Positions 36,973-50,100 are shown, counted from the stretch's first letter. The stretch: 64,000 bases of DNA from Agroathelia rolfsii (GCA_018343915.1 JABRWF010000006.1:3720001-3784000), one strand, 5' to 3'. Notes: generated from the sequence alone by a model not told the origin. A program made the numbers and translations.

Positions 36973-37374
36973 GATTGCAAAAGTTTCCGTGAATCACATG
37001 GTAGCTATACTCAGCCACCTATCTTCCTTAACATATCAGTATTTTTTTGACATTTCATACCAGATAAAAAAACCTAGGACTGCTGAGTAGAAGTGTGGCT
37101 ATATGCATAAGCCATTGAACTCCTTGAATCTATGTTTTAGTGTGAAATTCTGAAGGTTAAAGGCATGGGTAGCTTTGTGTGGTTACCACGTAATTCACGG
37201 AAACTTTTGTGACCCGCGAGTATAAAAGAGAAAGGTAGATATACTGTGTCAACATCGATTGAATGAAGTGTTCCCCTTTTTTTACACTGCATTTATTCAT
37301 TTCTCAAACGAATTTGCATAATTACTTGTATTGACCATAATTTTTCTTCTGTGCGTAGCACAGCTAAATGCTAG
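36973..37374 (+). mobile_element. Helitron-like element part with internal inverted repeat, copy 1
   Basis: A 16-bp perfect inverted repeat (CAAAAGTTTCCGTGAA, 36978-36993, versus its complement at 37194-37209) brackets about 230 bp. It is followed by a tail that ends in a hairpin (GTGCGTAGCAC) and CTAG at 37371-37374. The same order (inverted repeat, tail, hairpin, CTAG) occurs at 50799-51269, including the shared run ATCACATGGTAGC. No coding capacity, so non-autonomous. The left boundary of the whole element is not clear. Confidence 0.5.
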
Positions 37375-38224
37375 CATAGCTCTAAACTGTAAAACCCATT
37401 AACTCTGGTCTCTGTCGTCCCTCACTAAGTACCATCCACTGCCTATCATACGTAATGGCTCCTTGGACCCATCATTCTTAAAAAGCATGGTTTGTCATAC
37501 TGAATCAATTTTTGATCATTTTTTTTGTCAATGTGTTAGTAAATGCGCTTACTAGCGATCCCTTAGTGGATTGGTATCGCAATGCTGTGATATCAATGCA
37601 ATAATTGTTTAGTAGTGCGCCGATTGAAAAACATAGTACTACAAGCAGTTATTAAATTTGCTTATTTGACTTAGCCATCAAGTTCACTGCCCCGGTCCAC
37701 TGTCCGATTAGAGCTGGCTCGGCAGCAACAAATGCTGTGCATACAAATTAGTATTCGTAACTATGATTCTTCAGATTTAGTAGTGGTTACTCACTGGCAA
37801 TGAGCTATGATGATCCCTACATAGATGCCGCTTTTTTTTATTGTTTCACGATCATCGAACAGCACAAGCCTTCATCAACACACAATACTCTGTCTACAGT
37901 TTCAAACAGCAAACACAAATATAAGGACCTTACTATCTGTATTATTTCATGAAGAAATGTTCGGCAATGCGCATGTTCCGTTAAATGACCTCTTACTCCA
38001 TCGTGACTCGTATTTGCACAGCTTTAACAATATCGGACCAACCGTTCCCGGCTTAATCCTGTGGTTGAGTCATAGCTAATCACTGCACAGCGCTATATCT
38101 GGGCGCTTCGAGCTGCCTATATCAAACAATTAGTACTCACCGTATCCAAAATGCATATAATTGTTTCTCCTTATATGAATCAGATATTCAAAATCTCTTC
38201 CCGTTCTATTTCTCAGTCGGAGAA
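37375..38224. other. Upstream region of transporter copy 2
   Basis: About 850 bp without a supported gene. The last 150 bases probably hold the promoter of the transporter at 38225. The frame at 37825-38079 has no family motif. Confidence 0.45.
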
Positions 38225-40367
38225 ATGTCTCATTCTAGTCAGCACGAGCTTGAAGTAATCATCCCAGCGGCAGCATTATCACAGGCGGATAAGGATAGCC
38301 AACCACCAATCATATGCGATAAATCATCCGCCGCTCTATCAGACGACTTTCCTGATGGCGGCTACGGGTGGATTTGCGTTCTTGTCTCGTTTATATTTCA
38401 TTTCTTTGCTATAGGGTTAGTCTTATCGATCACTCCTTGCCTACATGATGCTAATAATGTCTTTGATCAAAAGAATTGAGTCTACTTGGGGGGTCTACCA
38501 ACGCGATCTATTCAACAATGACATTTTCCCTGTTGTTGGAAACTCTCGACTGGCGTGGGTAGGCTCAATTCAAGCTGCAGCGCCCTCCCTTAGTGGACTG
38601 TAAGTTGATAATTCTCCTGTTTACTAGGAGCGCTCATAAAACCATGGCTATCCTTAAAGTATTGCCGGACATGTGGCACAAAAAATAGGATACCGCTACA
38701 CAAGTATTGTTGGAATCGTGCTCATGTCCTTGGGCCTAACCCTTGCCTCTTTCAGTACACAGATATGGCATTTGTACTTGACACAAGGTATATACAGCTC
38801 TTAATGTGACTATGTTATGTATCGTAAAATGTATCAATAGGGATGCTCTTTGGATTTGGGTCAGGCCTAGCATTTATTATGGCTCTAACCATCGTCCCGC
38901 AGTGGGTAAGTGCAGCCATACTACGATGTTGTAACACATAATACTCACCCAAAATATGCCTAGTTCTTGAGGCTGAGAGGTGATTTTTATGGAATAAAAT
39001 GATAAATAAATCTCTGAAATAAATTGTAGGCCTAGCTACTGGTTTGGCTGTCAGTGGGAGTGGTATCGGTGGCCTCGTTCTCAGCCCTCTTACCCAAATC
39101 ATGATCAGCCGCCTTGGATTTCGTTGGGCATTGAGAATTACGGGGATTGCGACGCTCGTCAGTGAGTAACTCAGTCTATCTATAGTGGTCGCAATTTAGC
39201 GAATCCATCCTCCAGTACTACTTGTTGCATCAACATTACTCAAAACACGTGGCATAGATGAGAAGTCCTCGTTCTCATCATACAGTTCAAAGCAACAAAG
39301 TAAGGTCTCCAAAAGCATGGCTAGGATTAAGGACGCCGCTTTTCTGTTCCTCTGTTTCGTGGGTGTGTGTAGCGGTTTTGGGTTTTACACACCAACCTTC
39401 TATGTACCTGGTACGGCCCTTTGTCATCCTTTATGGCGCTATAATTAATTATACATTCAATTCCGGTAGATTACGCTACTAACAACTTAGGTCTCTCACC
39501 TACTGTTGGCGCAAGCGCTGTTTCTATGATCTCTGGACTATCAGCTCTTGGCAGAGTAGTAAGCCCTCATCACAGGAATGATAAATCACGCGCTGACTTT
39601 CTCCCGCACAGCTGCTGGGAATATTTGGAGATCGTTTCGGACATCTTCATGCACTGGTAATCTGCCAAGGAATGGGCGGAATGGCTCAAATAGCCATATG
39701 GCCCTTCACAAAGAACATCGGAGGCTTGTTCTCGTTCTGCGGCGTTTATGGCTTCTTTTCTGGAGGATTCGTATCGTTGGTGAGTTGATTGTGGCTAATT
39801 CCGACTGAACCCCATAATTCTAATCATGATGGAAATGATGTCTATCATGCCTAGTATCCCGTAGGTAAGCATAGACCACTCAAGTTTCCTCTGATTTCTA
39901 ACATAGTGATATGTCTCTTTCTATACAGTGGCAGCGGACTTGTTCGGCGTAGAGAATGCAGCCATTTTTACCGGAATGCTATTCTCTGCATATATCGTGA
40001 GTATCCATGGCACACGTGAGACCACTCTCATGTTTCTACATGTTCTCATCGATTCACTCACTTTTTTGTCTGATAGCCCGGAACACTGGCCAGTCCACCT
40101 TTGTACGGTCAAGTCATCGACCATAACAGCCGTCCAGATGCACCGTTCAACTTTCTACCTGTCCAGCTCGCTAGTGGCGCGTGTATGCTGTGTGCGGCAG
40201 CCAGTGCGTTCATTGTCAAGATGATCGTTTCGCGTGCTGCTGTGATGCGTCGTCATCGCGGGAGGGCATTGCCGCAAGGGAAGGAGGAGCACAATGCTAA
40301 TTATAATAGCTCCAAAAATGCTGTCAGGCTCTCGCAATGGGTTGAGGCGATGACGGAGATTGTGTGA
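38225..40367 (+). CDS. MFS monocarboxylate-type transporter, copy 2
   Basis: Paralogue of the transporter at 32634-34813. Exons: 38225-38415, 38474-38599, 38660-38787, 38841-38905, 38964-38979, 39030-39161, 39216-39410, 39470-39558, 39612-39779, 39855-39864, 39929-39996, 40077-40367; 492 residues. The canonical monocarboxylate-porter signature PDGGYGW precedes the first membrane span. Exons 2-6 and 8-11 have exactly the same lengths as in copy 1; only the first, seventh and last exons differ, that is the N-terminal tail, a loop and the C-terminal tail. Microexons of 16 and 10 nt are retained. The C-terminal cytoplasmic tail is longer and more basic than in copy 1. Expected to move small organic acids or similar solutes across the plasma membrane; substrate unproven. 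Confidence 0.93.
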
Positions 40368-41319
40368 ACTGCCAGGATTGCCGCGCTAGAGCAAGACACT
40401 CTTCCTTCTTGATGTGCACAGCAAGCTCACAGTTTCGGCCTCTATCTTTCCAACTTTCTTCAGCCTCATGCTCATCCAATCATTTGTGGACCACCAAACA
40501 CAGCACATTAAAGTAAAATTAAGGGGGGAAATACTTTTTCCTTGAACCCTCGCACTTCCTAATTTCATTCCACTACTTACCAATATAAATCTCGGTAAAA
40601 AAATTAGAGCCAGAACCAGACCACAGCACGAGCTATTTAGTCCTTTATTATATATACTCAACATTTTGATCTCTATTTATTTGCATTAATTGCGGCTATA
40701 TCTAAAGACTCAGGACAGAATCGTCACTACTTTTTTTTTCGACCATTTCACTAGCTCTTTCATATATTATCTATGATATGCTACCTAGTGCGTTTCTGAA
40801 GGATGCTTCAGTCACCAGATCATCCCAATATCTACTAGCTATCTGAGCTGAGCTTGACAAGCACTTCAAGCTTATTAGTGGTATGTGCAAATTTTTCAAT
40901 CCACAGAATTATGTCGTTGGGTCTCAGACCTTATCCTCTACGCTTAAAAAAAGCTAGCTCATTAATAAGGACTGAAAAAGCTAGTACTATGAATAAGGCG
41001 TCATGAAAAGAAAATATGTTGATAGTACAACGTTAATATTATTCTTCAGTATTTTTTTTATTGATATAAATATCAGTGTCAAATGAATAAATATACAATA
41101 ATTCGTAAGTGCTCGATGCTCCGGCTTCCAATTATGCAACTTGAGCAAATCTATGTTCATTTGGTGATTTCACGTTGAGGCAACAGCTGCGCTAAATGAA
41201 TTTGGCTTGTAAATTGTACTTGGCATAGTTATGGTGATTTCATTGAGTTCCTGACTCCAAATCTTGTGTCGTTATCCCATAATCTGGATTCATAGCGGCT
41301 GGGCCAATCTAAATTAAAT
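40368..41319. other. Spacer between convergent genes
   Basis: About 950 bp AT-rich sequence between the stop of the transporter (plus) and the stop of the DUF6534 gene (minus). No gene recognised. Confidence 0.5.
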
Positions 41320-42893
41320 TCATGTAAGTACAGAAATTTGTAGATAAGAGTAAAGTCGTATTGAATGGGATAGATTAGCTTCACGAACAGAGAGATCAAG
41401 AATCGTATGAATATTCAGTTGTTCATGGAGATGAGCACGCGCGTTGAGACTGTGATGGGCGAGAATGAACAAATCAATTAAATGACTAGTGTTACTACTT
41501 ACGACGCTAATAGGGAGTTGGAAAAGACTGAGGTATATATTACTCATTTATGATTATTCAATGAAGAAAGTTAGAGTACTTACGGCGGGGAAGAACATTG
41601 AAGAAAAAAAGCCAAATGACTTGTAAATTGGAAATATTGTTTTTATTAAATCCGGAGTCAAAATTTGATATTCAATCAGAAAACATTACTGATCCATACA
41701 ATTGTGGGGCATCGTCAAGAACTGGAGAAAATTTTGTTTAATTCACATCAATGAGACTATAGCACAGCAACATTACCGTGGCCATCATCGCGAATTCAAT
41801 AATACTGTTGCCAGCTAGTTGGAAGAATTACTATGGACTGAGGGAAATTCATTTACCTTGTAATGAGGTTAGTTTCTACCGATAAATACGTTATCACATC
41901 AAGAATTTGAGAAGGTGACATAATAGCAGCGTGATAAACTAACGGATTATGTACTCCATTATTTTCCCCATAATCTGCGCCGTTCTGTGATGGTTTAACC
42001 ACCAGTAAGCATATTGTACGTTGCAACAATAATTAATCGGGCTTACCTATGGAGGACATATGCGCGCTCACGGTTTATATAATAGCACAGGCAGAATGCA
42101 GTCAAGGCATCTACGGACCAGCCAAATGCACTAGTGAAAGCAGTTAGGACAGTTCGGTTTCAAAGTGATTGTTATAGCAGAAATACAATATAAAGATAAA
42201 GAGCCATTTCCATTTCGTCAAAACTTGCGGTATTGTATTCATTTTCATAACTTCGACCCAGCATAGGAGAGTAGCCGCAAGACGAATTAGGGAAACAGAC
42301 CAACATATAGTTGAAATAAGTCGCCTTCTTGAGAGCTTGAAGAGCCTCCATGCAAAGAACGACTGTATTGTTTTTATCAACATATGAGGCACATAAGTCA
42401 AAATCCAAACGTACCTGAGAAATGGGCGAGATAAGGACACCAAAAATCATAGCCGTACTCAAGATTAGAGGAGCTTTCTCGATTAATACTAGAGGGTCTC
42501 CGTAATTGTTGATCAACCATACGTAATTTGCACCAGTAATGCAGGTCGCTTGAGCCATCTCCATGCACCTGTTGCAGAAAAATCAATAAGCGATTTGCAA
42601 TTTGTAATCCAGCATATCAAAGAAGCCATGTAAATCACCAGATGATTACAACCTTCATAAAAATAAAAATAACTGTCTTTCAGCCCAACAACTCTCCCAG
42701 TAATCAAATAGTGTTATAAAGTGCCGACCACAGCTTTAATCCAGAGTGGATCTTTTGGGAAATGGGAAAAATAATTATAGCTCTGTAGAGTTAAGACCCC
42801 TAGCAGCAATATAGAAAATTCCACCCCGATGCTAAAAGCCCCAAAGGTCGTATTTGCATTGAACCGTGCTGCCAATGTGTTTGTATCTGCCAT
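41320..42893 (-). CDS. DUF6534-type multi-pass membrane protein
   Basis: Agaricomycete integral membrane family of unknown function, about seven spans. Proposed exons, complement of: 42893-42718, 42568-42415, 42362-42187, 42130-42047, 41984-41944, 41875-41857, 41804-41777, 41721-41700, 41619-41584, 41527-41503, 41449-41320; 891 nt, 296 residues, all phases closing. Recognisable stretches: FNANTTFGAFSIG, SYNYFSHFPKD, INNYGDPLVL, SFFAWRLFKLSRRR, KMNTIP..KWKW, FLTMPHN and LFSNSLLASLNAR. The first intron would have to start with AT instead of GT (ATAACA at 42717): either a non-canonical intron, a mutated donor in a dying gene, or a misplaced boundary. The remaining ten exons are cleanly bounded by GT-AG. 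Confidence 0.75.
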
Positions 42894-44476
42894 AGCGCTA
42901 AGAGCAGTGTTTGGAAATGAGTATGAGAGGTTGGTAATACATTACCAACGGCTCAACAGATCCCATTTATACATGGCATTGGTGGAAAATCTCTTTTGAC
43001 TCTCCGAATAATGAATCAATGAGATGGCAATGATAATCAAAGTACAAAAGATCGATTATGAACCGTTTGTGTAAGAATACCTATTTCTGTCCTATGCCCG
43101 ATCATCAATTTTGACATATATATATATCGTCTGAGACGTCACTGTCACTGACGTACTTACCTCTCTTATTTTGCACCGAAGTGGAAGAACTGTGACTACA
43201 CTGTTGCTGCTCAAGAAGATATCAATGGACCTCAGAAGGAGATCCTCCGATATATTGTCTGATATCAATATATATCATACGAACCGGGGAGAGCTCTGGT
43301 AAAGGTTTCCAGATCCTCATCATAATTAAATGCATCATTTTCCATCCAAAAAGAAGACACGGATCACTAATTAGTTGATCGGCAATAATCAATCCACATT
43401 AGCAGAAGTGAATGACAACCCTTTCACACTTTCTGATGCTACAGAATATATTGAAACCAAAAACATGCGATGAGCATTCCCATTGCGAATTTCTCACTTT
43501 TTTTTTTGCAAGTCTACAGAGAACTTAAAGATGGCGCGCCATGAGTCCTGGAGCAAAGGAAAGCAGCTTTGGGCTGCAAAATGGTAGTTTTTCAATCAAA
43601 GCTACACAATTTTTCCCCTGGCTTGATAAATCATAATCATGATCATGATGTACAAATTTAGCTTCTTCAGACCGTCCCAGCTCACCAGTCCACATGAATC
43701 CAGTCTCTACAATATTAGGTAATGATATGCAACCGAGGCATCAATACAAGGACCTGTGTATTCATTAAACCCTTTTACTTATTTGACCAGAGTGCGTAAC
43801 TCGGACCAATACTGGCTCATGATGTTTCGTCGTGATTGTGAACATTTATAGTCAAGTGAGTGATCCTATATTCAATATAAAGCTCTAATATTAAGTGATG
43901 ACGGATATCTCAGGAGGCTATGAGTCACTACGGATGATTTCTCTCGAGTCTTATATAGTAAATAAGTCGATAGCGCACCATCATGACGGGATATTTCAAA
44001 GTTAACCGGAAATACTATCCAGTACAAACTCGGAATGGTGGAACAGAAAAACAATCTCCTGGATTCTCTGTCTCTCCCCTCCTCCTCCCAGACGAGTGGA
44101 CCATTGATGCTATCTCAATCTCCTTCTTTTATATCTTCCTTTTTTAATTCATGAATTGCATAGCATATTTTATATTGTATTCATGTCGGAATGTGTCGAG
44201 ACCGTGGCCTGAGATGTTTCATCACAAGCCAAAGTACCAGTAAATCAATTGCAGATGCTAGATCCATACTCAGCCATGATAAATGCCACAAGAGACAACA
44301 AACAGGCTGGATTTATATATTTCGTGCACAGAAAGACTCTTCTTCTCAGTCAAAGGTAGCAGTCATTTTGGTGGGTAAATGCAAAGGCTATTTTCATGCT
44401 AGGTAGTCAGAAAAGTGTCTATGGAACCTTTTGATTGAATTTAAATGAGATATTAAAATATCAGTTGCTACAACAT
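42894..44476. other. Intergenic stretch upstream of the tRNA gene
   Basis: About 1.6 kb, AT-rich, with no supported coding region. The part next to 42893 should carry the promoter of the DUF6534 gene. Confidence 0.45.
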
Positions 44477-44579
44477 GGCCGACTAGCTCAGTTGGTTAGA
44501 GCGTCGTGCTAATATCGACAAGCTCCCATGGCTCGTGCGGTAAACGCGAAGGTCTTGGGTTCGATCCCCACGTTGGCCA
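44477..44579 (+). tRNA. tRNA-Ile (anticodon AAT) with intron
   Basis: Acceptor stem GGCCGAC pairs with GTTGGCC (44572-44578), discriminator A at 44579. D arm TAGCTCAGTTGGTTAGAGC, anticodon stem TCGTG/CGCGA, loop CTAATAA with anticodon AAT at 44511-44513, and T loop TTCGATC. A 29-nt intron occupies 44515-44543, one base 3' of the anticodon, the standard position for nuclear tRNA introns. The T stem has one mismatch at its base (T against C). CCA is not encoded. A34 would be converted to inosine. Confidence 0.95.
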
Positions 44580-45852
44580 TTATTTTTCCTCTGTCTGCAC
44601 TACCGTCTAATCGTTTAGGTTAATGCTTTGTAGGCGAGTATAAGCATAAGCTATTTCTCATTAAGGTGCCAGCATGTGCTCACAACAAGATGGACATCAA
44701 AAATAAAGATCAAACAACACCAGAACAGAAGTGGGAAAAAAAAATGGATAAAAGATGTGTGCCATTTCAACGTAGAGTAAAAGTATAGAGTGAGTAACAT
44801 TGCATGTAAGTTTTATCTTGGTACTAACATGTAAGACTACGAGTGACAAATGAAAGAAAAGAGACAAGCAGATGGACAGTATATATGTACATATGGCACA
44901 GGTTGATTGGCCGGCGTAATATGTGACTATAGCTATGACCCAAGAGGAGAAAAGAAAAGAAAAAAGGGTGGAAAAAATTGAAACAGGAGAGAAATAGTAA
45001 TAGAATAAAGATAGCTATAATCATAAAAAAAGGAGCGTGTAGATGTATGTGTGTGTGTATGTGTGCCTGAATATGTACTTAACAATAGCCAGCCAAGAGA
45101 GAAAAAAAAACGAGATAGTAGTGTTGAAGAGTTTCAGGGGAGATAATATGTCTCGATGGAGAAGAAAAAAAAAGGGGGGGGTTGAAGAGTCTATGGTTTA
45201 TAAAATGTAGTGATGAAGGGATGATAGATTGATCGTGATGGTGGTCGAACGATGGAACGACAATGAAAATGGCAGCCGTGGTGGCGGTGTGGTGATGATG
45301 ATGGCAACACAGGGGGTTGTGATGGAAATAGTGCAGGAAGAGGGGAAGAAGGGGTGGGGGGAGGGGAGTGGAGTGGCTATGGTATAGACGGTGATCAATG
45401 AAGTGTCCAAGCGTTCGAAGTATCCCAGGTATCAACAGATAAAAGGAAAAGAAAAAAAAAAAAGGAAACTTTGAAGAAGCGACGAGGATAACCAGGAGAA
45501 GAAGGGGAAAAGAAATAGTAACCGCAATAATAACATAAACCCAAGAAGAGATGAGTGCGTTAGTAAAATATAGGAACCACGAGTGAGAATCAGAAGGATG
45601 AAATGAGCGTTTGGTCGATCAAAAGATATGAATCGACGAGAAAAGAAAAAGAAAAGAAAGTCAAGAGGCAAAAGAGACCAAGAAACAGAAGAGACAAGGA
45701 AAAAGAGGGGGAGAATAGAAGTACACCAGCTTCAACACTCATTCATGGACATGAATCTCATTATCCGTCGTCTTCATGTTTCGTTCGGCCACTTATGTGC
45801 GTTATTTTTGTGATTGGACTTTGTCCACGAACGTGAGGAAGCAATAACTTCC
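44580..45852. other. Purine-rich stretch, probable 3' flank of the Ser-rich gene
   Basis: From about 44800 to 45720 the plus strand is strongly purine-rich (GA and A runs, for example at 45110 and 45450), that is CT-rich on the coding strand of the gene ending at 45853. Open frames here are low-complexity artefacts. Confidence 0.45.
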
Positions 45853-47131
45853 TTATGCGCCAACGCCTGCACGGGAATAGGTCACCGTTACGGTCGAGAT
45901 CGTCCGTGCCCTGCGCACGCGTGGTCTCAGGCCATCGACAAATTTGCGCATGATGCTGCCACCTCGCTTGGGAGCCAGCGTCGTCGTGAGTGGGAACACA
46001 GCCGATGACATCGTCTTCGAGCGGTGTACCGATGCGCCATATGAACTGTCGTCATTTCTGGAACCAGCAGCAGCAGCAGCAGCTGATGAAGAATAGTCGT
46101 CCCGTTCGAGTTTGTCCATATTAGGGGGATCCTCAGACAAGTCGATAGACGACGAATCTGTGGACGCATGAGGGAAGAACATGCTCATCGCGTTAGAGAA
46201 GAACATTGATGAGCGTGCGCGGCGTGATGATGGTGACTTGTGCGAACGGGTGTGCGATGAGCGCGAGCGTGAACGTGAGCCTGAGGCGCCGGAGAGAGAG
46301 GAGTAGCTCCGTAGTTCATCATAGTCATCACTGCTCTCTGAAGAGGAGACGGGTGCAAGCGGCGAAAGGGCTGCGGATCCACTGGCTGCGGCGTAGGAAT
46401 GTGGGCGGGCGTGGTGGGCAACAGGGTGGTAAGTGTGGATTGTGTCCGGCCGAGTTGGCTGCGACGACGAGAAAGAGGAGACACTGCGCTCGTGCTTGAG
46501 GGGAGAGGACACGATGCGTACAGATCGAGGGGCGCTGCTGGTACTACTGCGAGGGGATGCGCTCAAAGCTTCCTCGCGGAAGGTGAGGTCGACAGGTTGG
46601 TCCTCCCTATAACAAGAATGAGTTGAAATTATAAATTTCAAGTCATTAGAAACTTACTCTAGTTCAGTGTCGTAAGGGGGGTCAGTATGGTTTTGGCAGA
46701 CACGCAACAAACGGTCTAATGCGCCTTCAGAGACCAATTGAGGCAGTTCTATTCTTTGGGATGCTGGTGATGCCGATTCTGAATGATTTCCATGAGCACT
46801 ACCAGAGCGACTATGACTCATGAAAGAATATAGTTGATCGGTAGAGTTGGAACTCTTGCGGTAGCCTGCCTGCTTGACAAAGCCACTTGTCTGTTCGATG
46901 ATGGGGTATATAGGCTGAACATCGACGTCGATGGAGCCCTTGAAAGAATGAAAGCATCTCGGTAAACACACAAGGTAGTCGGTGATGGTATGAGCTTACC
47001 ACTCGGGGGCTGGTACCCCGCCCGTCGCAGATTCGAACACCTGTCAGTGGTGGCGTGGAGAGCGCATTCATGGCTTCGTCGTCTAGATCGTCGAGGACAG
47101 CAGAGAGACCACCGGCGTCTTCGTTAGCCAT
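45853..47131 (-). CDS. Ser-rich low-complexity protein of unknown function
   Basis: Not a family I recognise. Exons complement(join(45853..46606,46658..46938,47000..47131)), 388 residues. The N-terminus is acidic (MANEDAGG..DDLDDEAMN). The middle has a short ordered-looking segment (LPQLVSEGALDRLLRVCQNH). The C-terminal two thirds are Ser-rich with RSRSRSSHTRSHKS basic-serine patches, an Ala run encoded by a GCA/CAG microsatellite (46064-46083), and a very basic end (KRGGSIMRKFVDGLRPRVRRART). Probably largely disordered; regulated by phosphorylation or nucleic-acid binding would be a guess. A perfect palindrome TGTCACGTGACA lies about 410 bp upstream of the start. Confidence 0.7.
46064..46083 (+). 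repeat. CAG/GCA trinucleotide microsatellite in coding sequence
   Basis: About six repeats of CAG on the plus strand inside exon 3 of the Ser-rich gene, read on the minus strand as an alanine run after SSS. Likely length-variable between strains. Confidence 0.7.
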
Positions 47132-50100
47132 GGTTAGCGTGTCTGGTCTCGTAAACAGGGGGTGCTATTGCGGGGAAAATAAACGATTAGCTCAACACGA
47201 GCAGGAATAAATAGTGTATTGCGTGAGAACTGACTAGGTCGATAGCCGACGAGGCTGGAGATGCGATTGCAGTCGCCATTGGAGGATAGCTCGTCCTGCG
47301 AAACGGCAGCAGAAGCAGGAGAGAGGGATAGAGAAAGTAGGCGGGTAAGGAGGACGGGAACGAGGAAAGAGGGAGAGAGAAAGAGAAAGAGAGAGAGCAA
47401 CAGACGAGAGAGCGACTGCTGCAGCTGCAGCGATGATGACCGATATTCATTTCCACTTCGAATTCTTTTCCCCGCCCCGCCAGCCCTACTCTTCTTCCCT
47501 CTTTTGGAAATGTCACACTCCCCAGATCATCGATCACATGTCACGTGACAACCCTTCTTTGCATATGGTTCCGCTCGGCCAATCGGATAATTCCTTGAAT
47601 ATTGCTATTTAGTACAGAGTCCAGACCATACAGCTTTTTTTTTTCGTCGGCCTTTTCCACCCGCTGGATTTTGTCCAGGCCTAAAGACCACTACTCCTCT
47701 TCGCAGCAGCTGCTTGGCAATCGAACCTTGGTTAGCCAACAAACAGTGCTCTCAACTCTCGTCTCAAAATCCCCTGTTATCAGTTCCTTGATAAGCCGGT
47801 GGAGCGCATGGCTTATTTGCGCTGTTGAACTGCAAATAAATGAAGGTCATGTGTGCCGATCCCTGTGTTCTCTCCGCGGAATACCCTGCTGGCACGTTTC
47901 CAAGCTGGCGCGCTTTGCTCCAACACGTGAACCCTGTTGTTTCCTTGTCTCTCCCTTTTTTTTTCCCTTCGAGGCGTCCACTCTGGGTGTCTGTGTTGCT
48001 CTTCTCCGCCATACGACCTGTTCACATGAGCATTGCGCCCTTTCATCGCTCTTGTCCACCCACATTTAGTAATGTCTCCTATTCTGGGTAAAAAATTATA
48101 ATTATAATCCAGCCTAGTTAGTAGCGTGCCCTTCCTTCCTGCGCTACTCAAGCTGCGCCACCACTAGTCAAAATTTAGCCGTTACCCCCATTGTAACGAG
48201 TCATGTTGTTCCACCACTTTGCCAAGTGGTTTGCGGTCTACCAGCCTCGCTCTAGATATATGCCCCTGCATACGTATATCGCCTGCAGGATGCTCGCCCT
48301 CTAATCGACGAAACGATTGATTATCATTTGTATCTTTTTGTTTTTTTCTATTATCTCTTGCCTCGTTTTTACCTATCTCTTGCTATTTGCCCTGCCCTGC
48401 CTCTCGCTGCCTTCCCAATTTATCCTTACTCTACTGCGTACTGGTGGACTTAAAAAAAGCTGAATGATCCCAACTGCCTCGGCTGCTCACCAAAGCTACG
48501 AACAGCAACGTTTCCCTTACGTTGCTCAACGGAAAATCCCGCTTGACCATTGTTTGATGTATTCGTATCTCAGGGCGAGGGGGGGGGGGAGGCCGCTTGC
48601 TGCATGAAAATGTCATTGTCGTCGACTTGGTGACTTTCGATTGATGCTAAAGATCCATCGGTGCGTCCGCTTTTCTCCGAGTGGACATCACGTGACCTGT
48701 AGCCCCACTGCCTTCACCAGTTCATGAATCATGACTATGAAACGATCACTTTTTCTTTTACGTCTCAGCCGTAAAGACACGCTAGATGTAGACGCATTTG
48801 AGCTATGTTATGTATTTCTTATCTCGGCCCATCCACCCTCTCCCCAATGTAGGCGCATTATAATGCGATATTAACCAAAGTCGCTCTTCATCCAACAATG
48901 ATGACAGAGGCACTACCATGAGCCGGTACACATATTTATCTCACCATCGCACGGGTGACTCACCGAATGGGGAGAGAGGAGCGTATCAGGGTATGTCGGT
49001 TAACTTACTCCCTCCCCGACCTGTGCCCATCACCACTAGTCAGAATCACAAGCATCTCGGCATCTTTGCGTCGCTCATCCACCCCTCCTCCCCCTTTCCT
49101 CCCACAAGTGTAAGAAGCTCAATCAAAAAACGTGTCCTCTTTTTTTTTTTTTGCTCTGCGAAGAAATGGAAAGAAAGCTTGAGGTGTATCGTGTACGGCT
49201 GTCTTACCGTTCTAATTATGGGTTAGTGACCACACGTTTACCTCATCTATCTGATCTTTATTCGCCGGATTGCATATGGAGGAAATGAATCCGGGCCTAT
49301 AGTCATGTTTATACTTGGAAACGTCGTAAATGTTGGGTGGGTAAAATATATGACGTTGATGTACCAGTCCAGCGTCAATGAATTCAATTTGAGGTAAATG
49401 GGGATATACTGCGCTCGTACTCGGGTCGGATTACCTTCTCTGTCCTAAGAATAATGGTAGGAGTATATGCCGCAATTTAACCCACACGTTCAGTCATGTG
49501 ATCTGGACTTTATAACCGCATTCCTTATTCATTTCCTATCTGTTTTTTCTTTTTTTAACTATCCAAGCACAACGGTGTAGCACTAGGCAAGTGAAATCGA
49601 TTTCCTGCGTATTGGCAATGGTCTACCTACCTGACCTGGGTTCATATGATGATTGATGGTAATTTTCTGTACCTAAATGTCAACATGCTTGAATGAAGGT
49701 AGGTACCAATACAATCATAATAGATCAGCCCTGTCAGGTGGCTACATATGTTAGCATTGAATAAGAACATGTGCGTTGTCGACGGTCATGAATCAAGTGA
49801 TGAATATATTACATGGGCTGTCCATCATGGCGTTGTGTCATTTACTAATACTTGAATGCTATATAGCGCCTCATCCGACCTATCATGATATATATAAACA
49901 TTTTTGTGTATCGTTTTGAATTGATACTGCCGTCCGTAGTTACACAGGCTGATTCCCTCAGCAAAGCCGATCGTGTTGGTATCCAAACGTTCCAGCTGAT
50001 AACTTCAGCTTGGAATAAATTAAGACACAGAGAGCATTAAGGAGGGCACACGATAAGAGGTTTGATTGACCAAGACACCTTGAGTATGTGGTACGCCCAA

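Noticed and set aside
45079..45671. Minus frames rich in Ser, His, Leu and Phe
   Set aside because: They come from CT-rich low-complexity sequence beyond the stop of the Ser-rich gene and lack any domain.
47602..48069. Plus frame of 155 codons
   Set aside because: No motif, low-complexity runs, an overlapping minus frame of similar quality, and no promoter or splice context.
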